NCBI GenBank assembly: GCA_038025085.1
Contig: CM076153.1
Span: 7,843,501-7,907,500 of the forward strand
From: Tetragonia tetragonoides
Taxonomy: Eukaryota; Streptophyta; Magnoliopsida; Caryophyllales; Aizoaceae
Length of the DNA stretch: 64,000 bases
Direction: 5' to 3'
Shown here: in pieces, positions 41,733-56,277 of the stretch
Numbering within the stretch: the stretch's first letter is position 1
Layout of the letters: the number at the start of each line of letters is the position of its first letter
The notes under the pieces: model-generated
Seen by the model: the letters and a program-made list of their open reading frames with translations, nothing else
Databases searched by the model: none
What the model was told of the DNA's origin: nothing
Program-made: the position numbers and the translations under genes

Positions 41733-41766
<34 letters not shown>

Positions 41767-42668
41767 GATTGTGATTATTTGACATGTTGAGTTTGAAAGG
41801 TCAGTTGTTTCAATCTTTTGAGCCAATTGCCCGTTAACTATAGATATTGTTACGGGGGTAAAATCGTCTAATTGGACAATGAAAATTTAATTTCATTTAC
41901 TCCAAGTTGTTAGTTGGTCACATTTCTGTTGATGCCTTAAAGTTTGCCACTTCGAATGTCTAATGCGGGGTCTCGCTTGAGGTTAGCCCTAATTGTCGAT
42001 TATATACGGTAGCCAAATTAATAAATCACGTCAATATGTTGTGTAAATTTTTCATTTTCTTTTTATCTTTAGGTAAAACTCAACCTTTTATAGTTGAACT
42101 TGATTCTTTCAGGAAACAAACAAACTTAGAGTTATTCATGCATAAGCTAAACAAATTCCTAAATTGCATTTTAGTTTGGATGTCATCTTATAAAAGAAGA
42201 AAAAGGAAAAAAAAAAACAAAACAATAGATCAGGGTATTAATATATAGTGAACTCGATTTGAGTTTTTCAGGAGTATAATTACACTAATCATATCCTTCA
42301 ATATGACACTAACTCGAATATTTAGATTTGCGAATAAATATTCTATTCTTACTCTCTTTTGAACAGTTTTAATAAACAAAATAAGTAATAGATAGATTGT
42401 GAATAAATAATCTCATCAATGTTTTGAGAGATTTTGAATTCCGTAGTTCCCAGTTGGTTGTCTCTTATGTCAACTTTTGCCAATACCAAAGCAACAAAAT
42501 CATGATTTGAAACTGCAATTGGGTGTCATGGCATCACAAATCATTAATTAGGTGCATCATTAAAAAAAACCTTAGCAAGCCATAGACCACACATGAGACA
42601 TGACGATTCCTAGATGGATTTGTAAAAGCAATGAAAGCACATCATCAACAGCTTAACACATTGTTTTC
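40949..42668. other. SAUR 5' flank and gene-free spacer
   Basis: AT-rich with T runs near 41090 and a (CT)14 microsatellite at 41736-41763. No gene was recognised on either strand. Confidence 0.45.
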
Positions 42669-43431
42669 GGAACTGCTTAATATAAATTCCTAATTACTAA
42701 ACGCAAATATTTTTACCACATTTCATCCCAAAATACCCTTTTACTTGAAACACAATTTTCTTACTCTCTACACTTTTTTCCCCTCAAATCTCTGTATCAT
42801 GCTTCGCTTCATCATTGTAAGTCCCCTAAATTACCATATTTTTTACGCAATTGATGCAAACATTCAGGTTAATAGATCAAATTTAAATTTAAAAAATTCA
42901 ACTTAACAATTAAAATTTGATTTCTCTCAATTATTCATTCTCTGGGTTTATGGGAGGTGGTTGGGGTCCATTGCATTTTAGTGGGCTTAGTGGCGGTGGC
43001 TGGATGGGGAAGTCTGAAGTGGTTAGGTGGGGGTGAGGCGTCGATCTGGTGGTGGTGGTGCTGGTAGTGGACCCTTTCTGCGGTGGCGACTGCTTGCCTG
43101 AGTCGACCCTTCCGGTGGTCGAAAGAGGGTGGCGGTGGGTTGAGTTAGCAATCTAGCATTCAAGGAGGAGCATGTGCGGCTGTTTGAATTAGTTGGAGGC
43201 AATATATTTAGGTGGTTCCATGATGCTGATGGGGAATAATAATCATGATGAGAATTTACTTGGGTAATCAATGATTTCATTTGTTATAGATTTACAGTTG
43301 CAAATCAACGTGCCTATGAAAGAGGAGGGAGAGAAGGTTGGTTGAGGGTAATTAGGATTGTTTTATGTGAAGGGTAGTTTAGGAAAAAAAGATTTACGTT
43401 TAGTAATTTAAGATTTACATTTAGCAATCCC
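42669..43431. mobile_element. Mutator-like non-autonomous element with GC-rich interior
   Basis: Left end ggaactgcttaatataaatt and inverted right end gggattgctaaatgtaaatc are imperfect copies over ~100 bp (both contain attactaaacg). A 9-bp target duplication flanks it (attgttttc at 42660-42668, attgttttt at 43432-43440, one mismatch). The interior at about 42950-43170 is rich in ggtggt and much higher in GC than its surroundings, which suggests captured sequence. No transposase. Confidence 0.75.
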
Positions 43432-44776
43432 ATTGTTTTTGCTTAGAAGGGAATGCATATCATCAACGACATCAATGTTTAAACCTACAACTAAATGACC
43501 CAACGGAAAAAGAAAGGAAATTAGTTCACAAGCAACACCAAATCAATGATCAATAGCCAAAAATATCTACACACATTAGATAAAGCCATAAAGGCCATTG
43601 GTAAGAAAAAAACAACTGCATGCATTATCTACATTATTCTGCTACGTACCAAACATAAGGTGACCACACAACAAACCATTTGTCCCACCATGAACAAATA
43701 TTCAGACAATTAGTATACCAGTCTTAGGCAACATTTCGGTGTCCTATGTTATAATTCGTGCATCTTAATTACTTACCTTGAAAACTATTGTACTTAGTGT
43801 ACCACGTCCTAACTAACACGTATTTCTATTTTTGTCAACCCACAATTATTAAACACCCGTCTTACTTTAATTTTCGGTGAGATGATAATCACTTTTTAGT
43901 GAAACAATGCCTATAAGGATAAAAAAGTCGTAGTAATTGACCACTATATTTGTGAAGAATGGTCATAAAAAAAAGACCCCGTTTTTGTGTAAGTTGGTCT
44001 TACAAAATCTTCCCCTTTAGAGAATATGAGATTTAAACCCGAGTCTTTGGTAATTGCTAGGACAATTGAAAAATGAGACTATCGGACAACCCAATCCAAG
44101 CTCTTGCAAAAAAGAGCACTAACCACAACTCAAAATCTACTACTATGTATGATTGTTTATGTTCACGATACCACCGATTAGTACAAAAAAAAAACATAAA
44201 ATGACGGCAAATTCTTGACTACAACTAAGAGAATCCAACTTGGCTACACCCACAATAAAGTAGTGGGTGCCCAAGAATGAAATGACATGATACACCGAAT
44301 TTAGGTAATAATAACCGAGTATAATGCACCTTCATTTTTTGTATTGCCTATTAATGGCTAAAAAATTCCAATCTCATAAAACAAAATCCCTAAAAATTGA
44401 TTTGGGTGCATGATGAGATGTAAGTAAAGCTCTCATATTTAAGCGAATACCTAGACAGCTTATTTTCAGGGAGGTTTTAAGAAATGAGTGCAAGCTAAAA
44501 AGGTCATGTTACAAAATCATCCCTGCTCGCATTGTAAAATAATGAATTGGGTTATAACCCATGAATCAATCCTTCGTCTCGGCAAAATTTGGCTTCTTCA
44601 CACAGAATACAGTAACATGAATTTACCTGGCTGTGACCTCAGGCTTGACTTCTAGTTCAAGAATGACTTGGGGTTCATCCATCTGTTGGCTGTTGCCAAA
44701 TATCAACATAAGGAGTGATCTGTGCACTTACTGCAGCCGAAGAAGAACACGCCCTCTTGTTCCAGTGGTACTATGA
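43432..44776. other. Spacer with palindromic repeat remnant
   Basis: At 43848-44016 cccgtcttac and gtaagttggtcttac-like motifs face each other, similar to the repeat at 19760-19906. A poorly preserved B-box-like gatttaaacccgag lies near 44030. The last ~200 bp is probably the 3' UTR of the YchF gene. No other gene was recognised. Confidence 0.4.
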
Positions 44777-47700
44777 TTAAACATTAAAGCGAAACAACAT
44801 CACATCTCCTTCCTGTACGATATACTCCTTCCCCTCGGACCTCAACTACAATCACCAAAGTAATAAAACCAATTAGCAATGAAGCATGAAATTTACTGCA
44901 ACAGTACAGATTTTAAACCAATTAAGCAAACGCCACACAGAGAGAGGTATCTATTACGACTGTCTGTAGCAGTTTGTTGTTACTTCAACTTCAGGATACC
45001 TCCAAATTCGATATGATTTCATAGTGATTTTTCTCAACTTAATAACTTTTGATGGCTTTTGGCACAAAAATATGTCGGTACCAATAGTTTGTCTGGGGTG
45101 AACCAAAAATTTCAAACAGGGGTCTACTAACTCAATCACGTTACTTCACAAAATAATGAAGTGACAACTGAACTTTATTAATGAATAACCAGTTGTCTCT
45201 CCATTTTGTTTTTCTTGGGTGATTTGGTGTAGACTCAAAGCAAGTACAAACATTTGATAAACAAAATGATTAACACTTCCAATATGTTTTCACAAGGCAG
45301 CTCTCATCACAGAGAAGCAATATTGAATATTCCATTAGTAGAACTCAGAGTTATCTTTCTAAGCTGGATGAGTCCATGGTGCATGAATATGCATTTTTAA
45401 GATAAGGTACATGAAATGGCCAACCAAATTTAAATTAGCAGCCGTGTTATGTCTGATTAATTGAAATTTCAAGCTGGTACCTGAAAGGTGTGGGGAAAGT
45501 TCAGAGCACTACACCGTGTTATTTGAGGTCCCAAAGAACTAAATCGAAGTTAGTAAAAGGTGAGTCAAATGCACACTTTTCTGAGGTAATGCTAGATATT
45601 AAAATTTTCGGTTGTGATTTTCCTTGTTATGGTAACTCAGTGGTAATTGATATTTAGGTTTCTCATGCTATATATTTGACAGTTTACTGGATCTCCAGTA
45701 GGTATAGCCATGGATAGTTGGATACATTCTATTTGAAAAACATCAAAGGAATGTGAAAAGTTTTATGGATGTATAATTTACTTTTACCCAAAAATTAAGA
45801 GTTAACAAGTCCTTTAGAGCATGATATACCAAAAAAAACGCTCTAGGAAGGGCCAGCTCAGATGCCAGTCAACACGATACGTTGCATGCAGCATGATAAC
45901 TAGCATATAATTCCACTCAAAAAAAAGAAGCATATAATTCATTAATGATGAGCGAATAGAGCTTAATGCACAGGTACCAAATTCCTTTGTTCAAGGAAAT
46001 TTACTCACTACTCCTTTCTCCCTTGCAGCTGAAAGGGATCCTGCAGCAACAAAATCTTCATAAGCTACCTGAAAAGCAAATGGAAGGAGATTACCAGATT
46101 GCCACCGTATATGGTTCATATCTACACAATTTTCTTCATGCAGTACATGAGTATCAGCTGGAGAATAATCTTCCAGAAGGCAGCAGATATAAGAGCACAA
46201 GTTGGATAGTTACAGATCTTTACTTCATGAACAAAATGGGAAACACTTTTTATGCATATATACAAGTACACCTCGGAGAACCATTGGCATTTACTTCATG
46301 GGGAAAAAAAATATACGATGCAAGAACATTTTGCCTTTTTCTTCAAACTCAGAAAAAAGATGGATGGGTAATACATATGGCCTAAGAGCTTGAAAGTTCA
46401 AAAGCAGTTTAGTGAGAAGAAGCTTCCGCCTATTTAAGTGTAAATGAAGCTTTGATTTCACATCATTGTCTAAAATTCAAATAAAGATAAAGTCATTACT
46501 GTAAAAGCAAACTATGAAATCATATGCAATAGTATATAAAGCCTGACAAGGAAGTCACCTAGCACACAAAGAACAGGAAATTCAAATAAGACAGTAACCA
46601 TACCAGCCATACAAAGCTCAAGTAGTGTAAGTTTCCAACATGAAATGATGATAATTATCAACAGGTCAAAAGCAACTTCTTAGGATTTCAAGTTACCCAA
46701 ATTTTCACATTAATTTACTGTCATCTGCTAAGCTAAGGTCAGAATTACAAGTTTTCACAACTCTCCAATCTATCCATTGTGTTGTAATTGCTTCAATAAG
46801 CTAGGAGAGTGTAAGTGGACTGTTAACAAAGACTACATCCTGTTCTATATTAAAAAAAAAAAGAAAAAAAAAGAAAACAAAACAGAGAACTATGTCCTGA
46901 CTACATTTGTGGCTTAAAATCTCTTCAGATTCGCATGCCAATGCAAAATTCCTTTCTTGAATAGATACTTACCGTCTCCGCACGTATAAAACCTTTCTCA
47001 AAGTCAGAGTGGATAACTCCAGCAGCTTGAGGGGCAGTCATCCCTTAAATAAAAAACAAAATATATTCAGGCACTATTAAGCTATACAAAATCAACAAGA
47101 TATAGTGATATACAACACATCTAACTTGGGATCTCATTGTGAGAACAAGCTCAAGTCTGTGTAAGGAATATCTGTCAGAAGTGAAGTAGCCTCGCCTTTC
47201 CATGCCCCCCCCCTCTCTCTTGTGAGAGGTTCTCACTTTAAGCTTACAAGAATGGCAGGGCATATTGCATAGGAGGAAAGGAAGTATACAAAATAGGAAT
47301 TTCAAATTTAGATGTCTACAAGTCTTTCTCAAGAACTATCAATACAGAAAAGCATGTCCATTATGCTACAAATCCAGTCCAGGAACTTCTTCAAAAGCCC
47401 CCAGCTATGTGAATCCAAAGCGAAGCCAAAAAAACAACAAGGTCTCACAAAGGATTTTAGAAGATTCTATGATTCTTTTCCAACCACAAAACTCACAATA
47501 TTGCTATTATAAGCACTCTGCCAACACTTCACTTCCTCATCCCTCTCAAGACCACTATACAAAGATTATCTAAGACTTGCAATAAGGGAAAGGAGGAACC
47601 AAAAACAACTTTTATTAAACTCCGTGCCCAAAAGAAATAGGAAGCTCATTTTGGAATGGAGGGAGTATTTTGAAGAAAAGGCCAACATTTTCTAGATTTA

Positions 47701-50700
47701 TTAGGGGCTAGAGAGTGGTGGCAGGAACCTTTACAGCTCAATTCTGATAGAGTAGTGAACTTCATAAATAGCTAAGGAGTCATTAGCCCCTCGCCCCCCC
47801 CCCCCCTCCTCTTGAGGATTTGGCAGTTTTTTCAGCCACCAAACAAGAGCCGACTAGCTCTTCTTCTTTTGGGTGGGTGGGGAGGGGGGGGGGGAGGTTA
47901 GCCGTGCCCATCCCATCAAAAAGTATGATATGGGGCCCAGCCGGATCCTTTTACCCTCACATCCAACGTGCAAAATATCTAGCCTGGAAACACACAGTTA
48001 TCTTTAGATAAGAAAAACAAATATATAGAAAGAAGAAAGAATATAAGCACAGGACAAGTGTAACACCTAGGGGAAATTTTACCCAAGTTGATCCACAGAT
48101 TTATGGAAAATTGGAATTCTAATAACATGTGGAGATTGAATTAATTGAATGTTAGTAGCCACCACCAAATTTTAGAGAAACGATTTTAACAAACTATTTT
48201 GACTTTGAAGATAAATTCTCAAATATCAGATCTTGATCAAGAGACAACAGGTCCTGTGCAACAGGTCTTGCTGGCCAGTGCATTTTATTCACGATCGCAG
48301 TCTCTACCGTATCAGTATAAAACGTGTTCTAGTCAATGTCGAAATCTCTTATTTACATGAGACTGAGGAATGTTAAGGACCTGTTGCTCATGTCATGGTA
48401 TGGGGTACATTAACCTTTCTTATTGATGGTAGTGTAGACAAAGCATCAGAAAGTCTACCTGCGTGTATTGTCCATGCTTTTGTCTCCTGCCAAAGAAAAA
48501 AGACAAGAAAAAAAAGGAGAAGAAAAAATTAAAATATAAAAATTGAAAGCAAAATTCAACTGGAAGACACAGATATGAACTCATACGCCACTTCGTAATA
48601 GACACATATCATATGCATCACCTTCTCTCCAGAAGTAAAATACGTCCGCAATCCCAAAAGTCCATATGTTGTTCTAATAAGATTTCCGAGTCCACTTTCA
48701 CTGAGACCAAGAGACTGTAAGTACTCTGTTCTATCCTCAGATGGAAGCTCTGTAAGTTCTGCCTCAACCTGCACCATCCTTTTCCATGTTAGTCCCAGAT
48801 GAATTTCAGAACTTTTCTCAGTCAATGAAGAAATAATGGATTCTTGAATATAAACATCATGTTCAGAGAACCAAGCACAGAAATGAGGATTTGTCTAGGA
48901 ATTAAAAGATTGATATATTTTCCCCTGCCAAAGACAACCTATCATCAAGAGCCATTTCCACCTCAACACCTTCATTTGCAAGAAAAGATAGCAGGCTCTC
49001 CATTGTCTATGAAGGGTGACCAAATTGCATTCTTTTATGGAGCATATTACTAAGAACTTAGAGAGTACTTCCTCATGGGAAAAGGTGTTATTTTGAAACC
49101 CTTTGTCAAATGTATATGGTACAGAGAAATATATTAGACTGAACATGAAAAGTGCAACTTTGCAAACCACAAAATTCGATAAGACACTCCCATCTAGGGC
49201 AAGGGAGGCTAAGATGTATGCAACCTTAACCCCCCCCCCCCCTTCAATTACAAAGAGGTTGTTTTCATTAGACCTTTGACCGGAAGTGCCTTGATTGCTT
49301 AATACTTCACAACACATAAGTTGATAACAGTTTATTAAACCATTTTCTTTCCTTTTCTTTTTGTTCCTTTTTAGTCTTTTGTTTGTATCTGAGAAACAGA
49401 ATATACATCATTGCTGCTAACAGGAAGGAAGATCCGTGATAAGAAAAAAATAGGAAAATGACACAGACATGATGAAATGTACACGTGTTGTTTAATAGTT
49501 CACTGAACCTGGGCTGAGATAGTGACCACCCCTGATTGCAAGTCAGATGCAAGTTTCCCAACTTCTTGGACAAAGGGATTATTTCCAGGATCAGCCAAAT
49601 CAGTTTCTGCTACATTGGCCACATAAATTACTGGTTTCATTGTAAGCAAACAAAGATGCTTTATAGCATCCTTTTCCAGATCAGATAAGGCAATTGATCG
49701 TGCTGGTTTTCCATCCAAAAGCACTTGCTGAATCCTTTCCAGCGCAGATCTTTCTGCTTCCTCCTGAAGATGCCAAGAAGTTGTAGGAAAACGTTGATTA
49801 GCCCTTCTATCTTGGGATCCTGAAAAAAGTTAACATGTAGAGTCATCACAACTGTTTCTACCTTGACTTTAGTTTGTGAGTCCTTGGCTTTGCTCTTTTT
49901 GAGTTTATCCACCCTTTTCTCAATCTGCACTCTTGAAACAACTCGAAATTCAGTCCTCCAGTTAGATTGAGAAGAAGCATCAGTACAACAACTAAGGTGG
50001 CATTTACTTGTAAGCAATTATGATTACAATGTAATCCACCATTTTATAGAGTAAATGTGGGTAGAAAAGGAAGGAGGGGGAGTAGAAAGATGAGATTTGG
50101 GAGCTTGATTGCATTGCTCAATGTAATCATCTTTACATGGGAAAATGATGAGGGAGATGACATAGAAGTGAAAGCAATTATAATTACAAGGGAAGATGTA
50201 ATCAATCTCCCATCCTTCATTTCTACCCCACTTTTACTCTTGAAAATGGGTATTACAATGTAATCACCATTACTCCAAAGTAAACAAGCCCTAAGTAAAA
50301 AACATCCCATTCATTAACGTGCTATGTCTAAACAAAGAATTTGGTAGTAAGCAGAAGTAACTAGAATAATAAATCCCCTATTCCTGAATCAATACTTAAG
50401 GTATACTGTTTCATGTAACTGGTGGCTAGATATAAAGAAAAACATGTACATCTGCAATGGGTGCACTGCCTCAGACCACATTTGAAAATGCAACAAAGGC
50501 ATGCCCAAATTTATTATAATTTTTTTTTGTTTTTTTTTTTGGGGGGGGGGGGGGAGGCATGCCCAATTGTCTACACACTAACACACTCCAAATATGCTGC
50601 AAGGACATCGCCAACCCTGACTATTTCAAATGTGGGATGAAGGAAAAAACTAGGGTCCAGCAATCAGTACCAATATGTCACAGTTCAGGTATAATGCAAA

Positions 50701-53700
50701 GGACTATGGTTTAGGGCTAGTTCAAAGTACCATACGCTAGTACATGCATGGCATGAAATTGATTAACTAAGATCAATCAATCCTAAATTATTAATCTATT
50801 AACTAACTTCGGGTTTTAACAGAAATACAGTAGGTCCATTGTTAATTGGATACCACAAGCCAGACTTAAAAAATCTTTACAAATAAAAAAGAAAAATAAA
50901 GTAAGGCGAGGGTTAAATTGATCATATTTTCAACTAGTGGCGGAACCAGGAATTTTTCTTTGGAAGGGCGGAAACCAAATGTACTTAAGTACTCAAAATA
51001 AAATTTTCTATCTTTTGAATAAGATAAATTCTAATAATAGCTCGTAAATTCGAAAATAATTATTGGTTTTTTCATCCTAATCAATAGTGACATGGTATAT
51101 TAGCAATTCAAGTTACACAATTAAAGTAAGAATATAAGCGAAAGAATCAACTAAAAAAAATAGAAACCAAAAAAATTTAAGCCAAGAAGAGAATAAAGAA
51201 AAAATTACATAATAACAAAGGGAAATATGTTAAGAAAATAAAAACATAACTTCAATTTGGGAGTAAAAAAGAAAAAAACGAAAGGAGGAAAGCCATAAGC
51301 CACTGAATAATTAGAAGTGAGAACAAGAGAAGCAAAAGAAACCAAAAAAGAGTAAAATGCTGTCCAAGTGCTGCCGCTAGATCTCGAACACGGAACATGT
51401 AAGAAAAAAAAAGGTAGCTTATGCATGATTTTGGTGACCACCAAAGCAGGTCAGGTAATGTGATATTACATTGCAGACAAATTAGTTATGCATTTTCAGG
51501 ATGATGGGGGAGGCCGGGGCCTACCCCAGCCCCCCCTTGTCTCCGCCCCTGTTTTCAACTATGCACAGGCATTCATGGTAGTTAGTTTCCAAAATGGAAA
51601 GGAAAAGCAATAGAACAAATGCAACCACTGAAAGGCAAGAGGAAAATTGAAATACAAATAGTATTGTAATTGACTTTAGTTAGTACTCCTACAAAACTGC
51701 TATTGATATATTAGCATCTATACTCTTAGCACATAGCACAAGACAATGTACATTCAGTGATATTATTACCCCCTGGCATGACCAGCAATTTATAAGGAAT
51801 TTGGTCTCAGCTCCATATGGTCTAGTAGAGTTGATAAAAGTACCTGATCCAAATCTGAGAAGACTAACTCTAAGTTGATAACATCTATGTCGGATTTTGG
51901 ATCAACTTTTCCATTTACGTGAATGATGTCATTATCCTCAAAACATCGAACGACCTGAAGACATTAAAAATCTGGATGAGAAATAAACTATTAACAAGGA
52001 GTAGAAAGAAAAGAGAGAAGTATCTTTGTAGTCAAAAAGACATTCTTGGCACTAATTTGGTGAGACTAAGTCATCCCTCAGAAAAGCAATATAAAAAACA
52101 ACTGAAAAACCACAGCCAAGAGTCAACCATCTACCCACCCAGTGTTTATTTTGTACAAGTGGCCTTTCCATATCTAATAGGATTGTGCTTATCCTAACAG
52201 GTTGGGATGAAGGAGTTAGTTGAGACTTGAGAGTGCCGTGTGAAGAGCACAACGCAAAGAGGTTTTTAGAATGCCCCTCACACTGTGCTCCGGTTTGTGT
52301 GTACCTCAAACTGCATTCGGGAAGCAATCGCTAAAATTAATTATTACTTGTCGATTTAGAGGCATATTAATTCATGTAATGTGTTTACCCCCACCTCATT
52401 AACTTCGACACAGCCTTGCTGTAACCCTGGAAAGCACAGGTTCAGGTCACATAAACAGGCTTTGCCACAACCCTCTCCCTCCCACTTCAAAAAAAAAAAT
52501 GAATAGAAAAGAGGACACAAAGCAGTAGATAACAATGTTTTCTAGTCCTATAACTTTTCCAAATGTCTCTCTCTCAAAAAGAAATTCATTTTTTTTTAAG
52601 TTAAGCACTTAGTTCCTATGACACATCCCTTAACTTACTCCCTAGATTTTGACTTTCTTTCTCTGCTTTTCTTTTCTTTCTTGTTTTTGAAGATTTTTTT
52701 TATTACATCAAGAAAACAAATCACAAATATGGACTAGTTTAACTAAATGCTTTATCGGCCTTTGTGCAGAAAAACCTCTCTTCCAATTTCGAAATGAAAC
52801 AATCAAGGATTCTAGCACTCCTTTCTGGCAACAGCCCCTTGAGGCCTTAACTATGAAGATATTTCCATAAATATAGGAGCACAAAAATCTCCACCTCAGA
52901 AATATGAGCATAAGCAAAAACAAATGAAGATGCACCTGCATTGGGAAGAGTCTAAAATATTTTTAAAGACAATCCCTCAACCTGGACACGTGAAAGTGTA
53001 CATGCGAAATAAAGGAATCATTTTGTTGTGCTATAGTCTCCTATGCAACGAGCCTTTATTAACATTAATGAATAAGCACCTGAAGTATGGAGTCGACTTC
53101 ACGGATATGTGATAAGAATTTATTACCTAGTCCCTGCAATGAGAATATGATCAGAATATAGATAAATGATTTTGATGACATTCCAACAACCTGGAAGGAG
53201 CATAGTGAGGAGGAATACATCCGGAAAATAAAACTGTTAATAAGAAATAAAAGACAAAACCTCTCCCTGGCTGGCTCCCTTCACAAGCCCAGCAATATCC
53301 ACGAATTCTACAGATGCTGCAACTGCCTTCTGAGATTTGCTTAAATCAGAAAGCACCTGCAATCGTGGGTCTGGAACAGCAACAATGCCTACATTTGGCT
53401 CTATGGTGCAGAAAGGAAAATTTGCAGCTTGAGCCTTCCCATTTTCAACCTGTGAAAAATTTAGCGTTGCAGATATTTGTTAGTTTATGCTGCAAACTTA
53501 ATTAAAATAATTTCTTAATGAAATAAAGTTTTAATACTTAGTGGCAGTTTCTATTTCCTAAGAATTAGTATTAGTGAGGTTAGTGGAGTCAAAGAATGTA
53601 AACACTTGTTGATGAAGCTTATGAATTTGCATCTGTTCTTTTCTCATCTTTTTATCCTCCATTCCCAACAAATTACAAAGATTAACATTTTCATGTGAGC

Positions 53701-55515
53701 AGAAAAAAATGAATATTTACAAAAGAACATCTTCCATAATACGAGTGGCGTGGCTCGCTTAACACTGAAGCACTAAAAAGACAATGGTTGAAAGTAAATA
53801 AAAGAAAAAACACATAAAACTAATGCTTTAATAATCACACGGAGAGTCCTCCAACAATGAAATCAAAAGAACTTGAGACAAATTCTACAGCACTACCAGA
53901 AGGCTTCATACTCTGCATATGTCCTGACTCCTGAGGAGGAGGCTTGTTTTCGGTGCCAGTAGCTTGCCTAATTTTTATTTTTTGTCCTTTGAACTATTTA
54001 TCTTATAAACAAGGGTGCAACGTGCCAACATTAACATTGGGTGAGCATATCACGATTCTTCACTCTTGTTGCTAGCACTCCTCTTTATTATGTTACCTTC
54101 TTTCGGGCACGTATTGGGGTTGCTAACAGCATTCAAAGCTGATGAGAGCTTTTTTTGGTGGTCTGGGGCTGATGGGAGTAGGCGAGACGACTTTGTTCAC
54201 TAGGATTTCGTGTGTAGGCCCAAGGCTGAGGGGAGGGTGGTTTGGGTTATGGTCGGTTGAAGAACATCTTGTTGGTGGGTAAGTGGTAGTTTGTGGCGAG
54301 ACCCATGGAATCCGATACCCTATGCAACTAGTAATCAAGAGTAAATATCGTCTTCAGCGAAAAGGGTGGATAGGGATTAGGGACACGCATGCCGGTTTGA
54401 TTATCTCCCATGCTTGTCATTGGAAGTTCATCTCTGAGGTATCATATTTCTTCTTCCATTTGATCAAGTATAACGTGGGTAATGGTCTTAACGTTAGAGT
54501 CTAGGAGGATGCTTGGAATTGCGATACACCATCTCAAATATTCAACCCTACCCTTTCTATTTTCTTCTCGCTTTCCTATTATCTCTTCTCTTGGGGTTTC
54601 GGTAACGAAGGGTGCAATTACTTAGAGAGGTGCAAACCTTGTTCTCAATATGTCTCCTCCTCTTCCTCCTGCTTTTCCTTCTTCTTTTAATTTCTTTTAC
54701 ACGGGTTTAAACTATATGCTTAGAGAGGTGCAAGCATAAAGGAAGGGTCATATAGATATGAGTTAATGTCACGTCCGGGAAGATAAATGCACCCCAACGA
54801 CCCCAGTTACACAGCATTGCCAATATGTATAACATACCCCTCGAGATTGCTGCTTTTCTAAGCAGCATTGTACAGAAAAACAAGATTATAGAAAAACCGG
54901 TTGAACAATCACTAACTTAAAAGTACGAGGGCGGTATTTTACTACCATAAAAACCATAATTTCATCCACCATAAATCAGAAATCACACTCAAGCATATTC
55001 CAATAGTCATACTGATAGAACTAGTCTCCATTCACCAACATTTCAAAATCAAAAACTATCAATTTAGCCACTATAGGCAAAAAGACCACAATCAACCAAC
55101 TACCCAGAAGTTCCCAACAGATAAAATTCACAAACCAAGCTCAATCATAACAGTCATTATTTCAAACACCTTACAGGCATACGGCAATATACCAATTCCC
55201 AACCTTCCACTTCAAACAAAGCAAAACCCAGTAAAGCAAACAACATAATAGCCATTTTAATTCAGAGAGAGTATAAAGAGAAAGATAAAAACTTACAACA
55301 GCATTAAAAAGAGTGGATTTTCCCACATTGGGAAGACCAACGATGCCTGCTTTCAAGCTCATAGTAATTCTGGATGATGATGAAGAGTAGCTTCTCTTGG
55401 TGAATAATACATAATTGGAGAAACATTTATTCAGAGATTGGTCTGGAGAGAGAAAGGATGATTTGAGAGGGAACCCAGACGATAGCCAACGGTGACAACA
55501 TCCTACTCTCGCCAT
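44777..55515 (-). CDS. YchF/OLA1-type P-loop ATPase, organelle-targeted
   Basis: Eleven exons: 55297-55515, 53261-53449, 53080-53133, 51844-51954, 49862-49924, 49509-49763, 48622-48768, 48459-48486, 46973-47043, 46012-46068 and 44777-44845 (stop TAA), in frame for 420 residues. The Walker A motif GLPNVGKST is at 60-68, FPFCTIEPN follows, the G3 motif DIAG is at 124-127, and the G4 position reads NVAE (262-265). NxxE there, instead of NKxD, is the YchF hallmark and favours ATP over GTP. The C-terminal TGS-like domain ends [11 protein letters not shown]. An N-terminal extension of about 50 residues, basic and serine-rich, precedes the bacterial-type start and suggests plastid or mitochondrial targeting. 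YchF proteins bind ribosomes and are linked to translation and stress responses. Introns are long, and one holds a Tourist-like MITE. Confidence 0.94.
47631..47665. repeat. Stowaway-like MITE end fragment
   Basis: ataggaagctcattttggaa followed by tggagggag and TA resembles the right end of the element at 18484-18739. No matching left end was identified. It lies in a YchF intron. Confidence 0.5.
49996..50291. mobile_element. Tourist-like (PIF/Harbinger) MITE, TAA target duplication
   Basis: Left end ggtggcatttacttg and inverted right end gggcttgtttacttt are imperfect copies extending over ~45 bp (both reach gattacaatgtaat-like words). TAA flanks both sides (49993-49995, 50292-50294). It is 296 bp, in a YchF intron. 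Confidence 0.75.
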
Positions 55516-56245
55516 TGTTTTGGACAAAGGAGAAAGCTGCGTTGGAGTGGTTTATCTCTTCTGTTTGTTTATGTGCTGCCTAAAATAAAACAAGAGAGAA
55601 ACATTATATAAGTATAACAATTCATTTTAATTCTTTTTATTTACTTTTTCTGAGGGAATTATCATACATCTAAATGAAGCTTAATATATTTAATTATTTA
55701 TCTTTTGTGTTTTTGTTTATTTTGGTTTTAAATTTTTTAAGTGTAAGAAAACATTATAATATTAATAAAGATAGGGTGAGGATAATACCAAGATTAAAAA
55801 TCTCACTTCTAAATAAATAATTGGAATTTTAAAGTGTTGTATGTCAAAAATCATGATCATTTTATTTATTTATGTATGTGTATATATCATAGTATACATT
55901 GTCCGCCTCTTTTTGCAAAATGAGTATGATATCTTTTTATCAATTTCAACCAAAGTAGATTGGATGTTAAAATTCATATTTCTCATTGATGTTTTCTTTA
56001 GACATGTTACATGTATACCTGAAATATAATCATATCTAGAACTTATTGTTATTGTGCATTGACAGATTCAAGTAATGCATATTTTAGAAATTATTCAATA
56101 ACGCTTGTTTCTTGCTTTGCACAATGTTTTAGCTTTACTATATCTACATATAGGTTATGAAAACTTGGGATACACAACATAAATGCATAAAAGCACATGA
56201 TGAAATCGTTATTGTTTTTTTCCTAGTCCAAGTTCTATCAAAGGG

Positions 56246-56277
<32 letters not shown>

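Noticed and set aside
45966..46385. 139-codon open frame on the plus strand
   Set aside because: It runs antisense over a YchF exon and intron, has no family resemblance, and its start and stop have no gene-like context.
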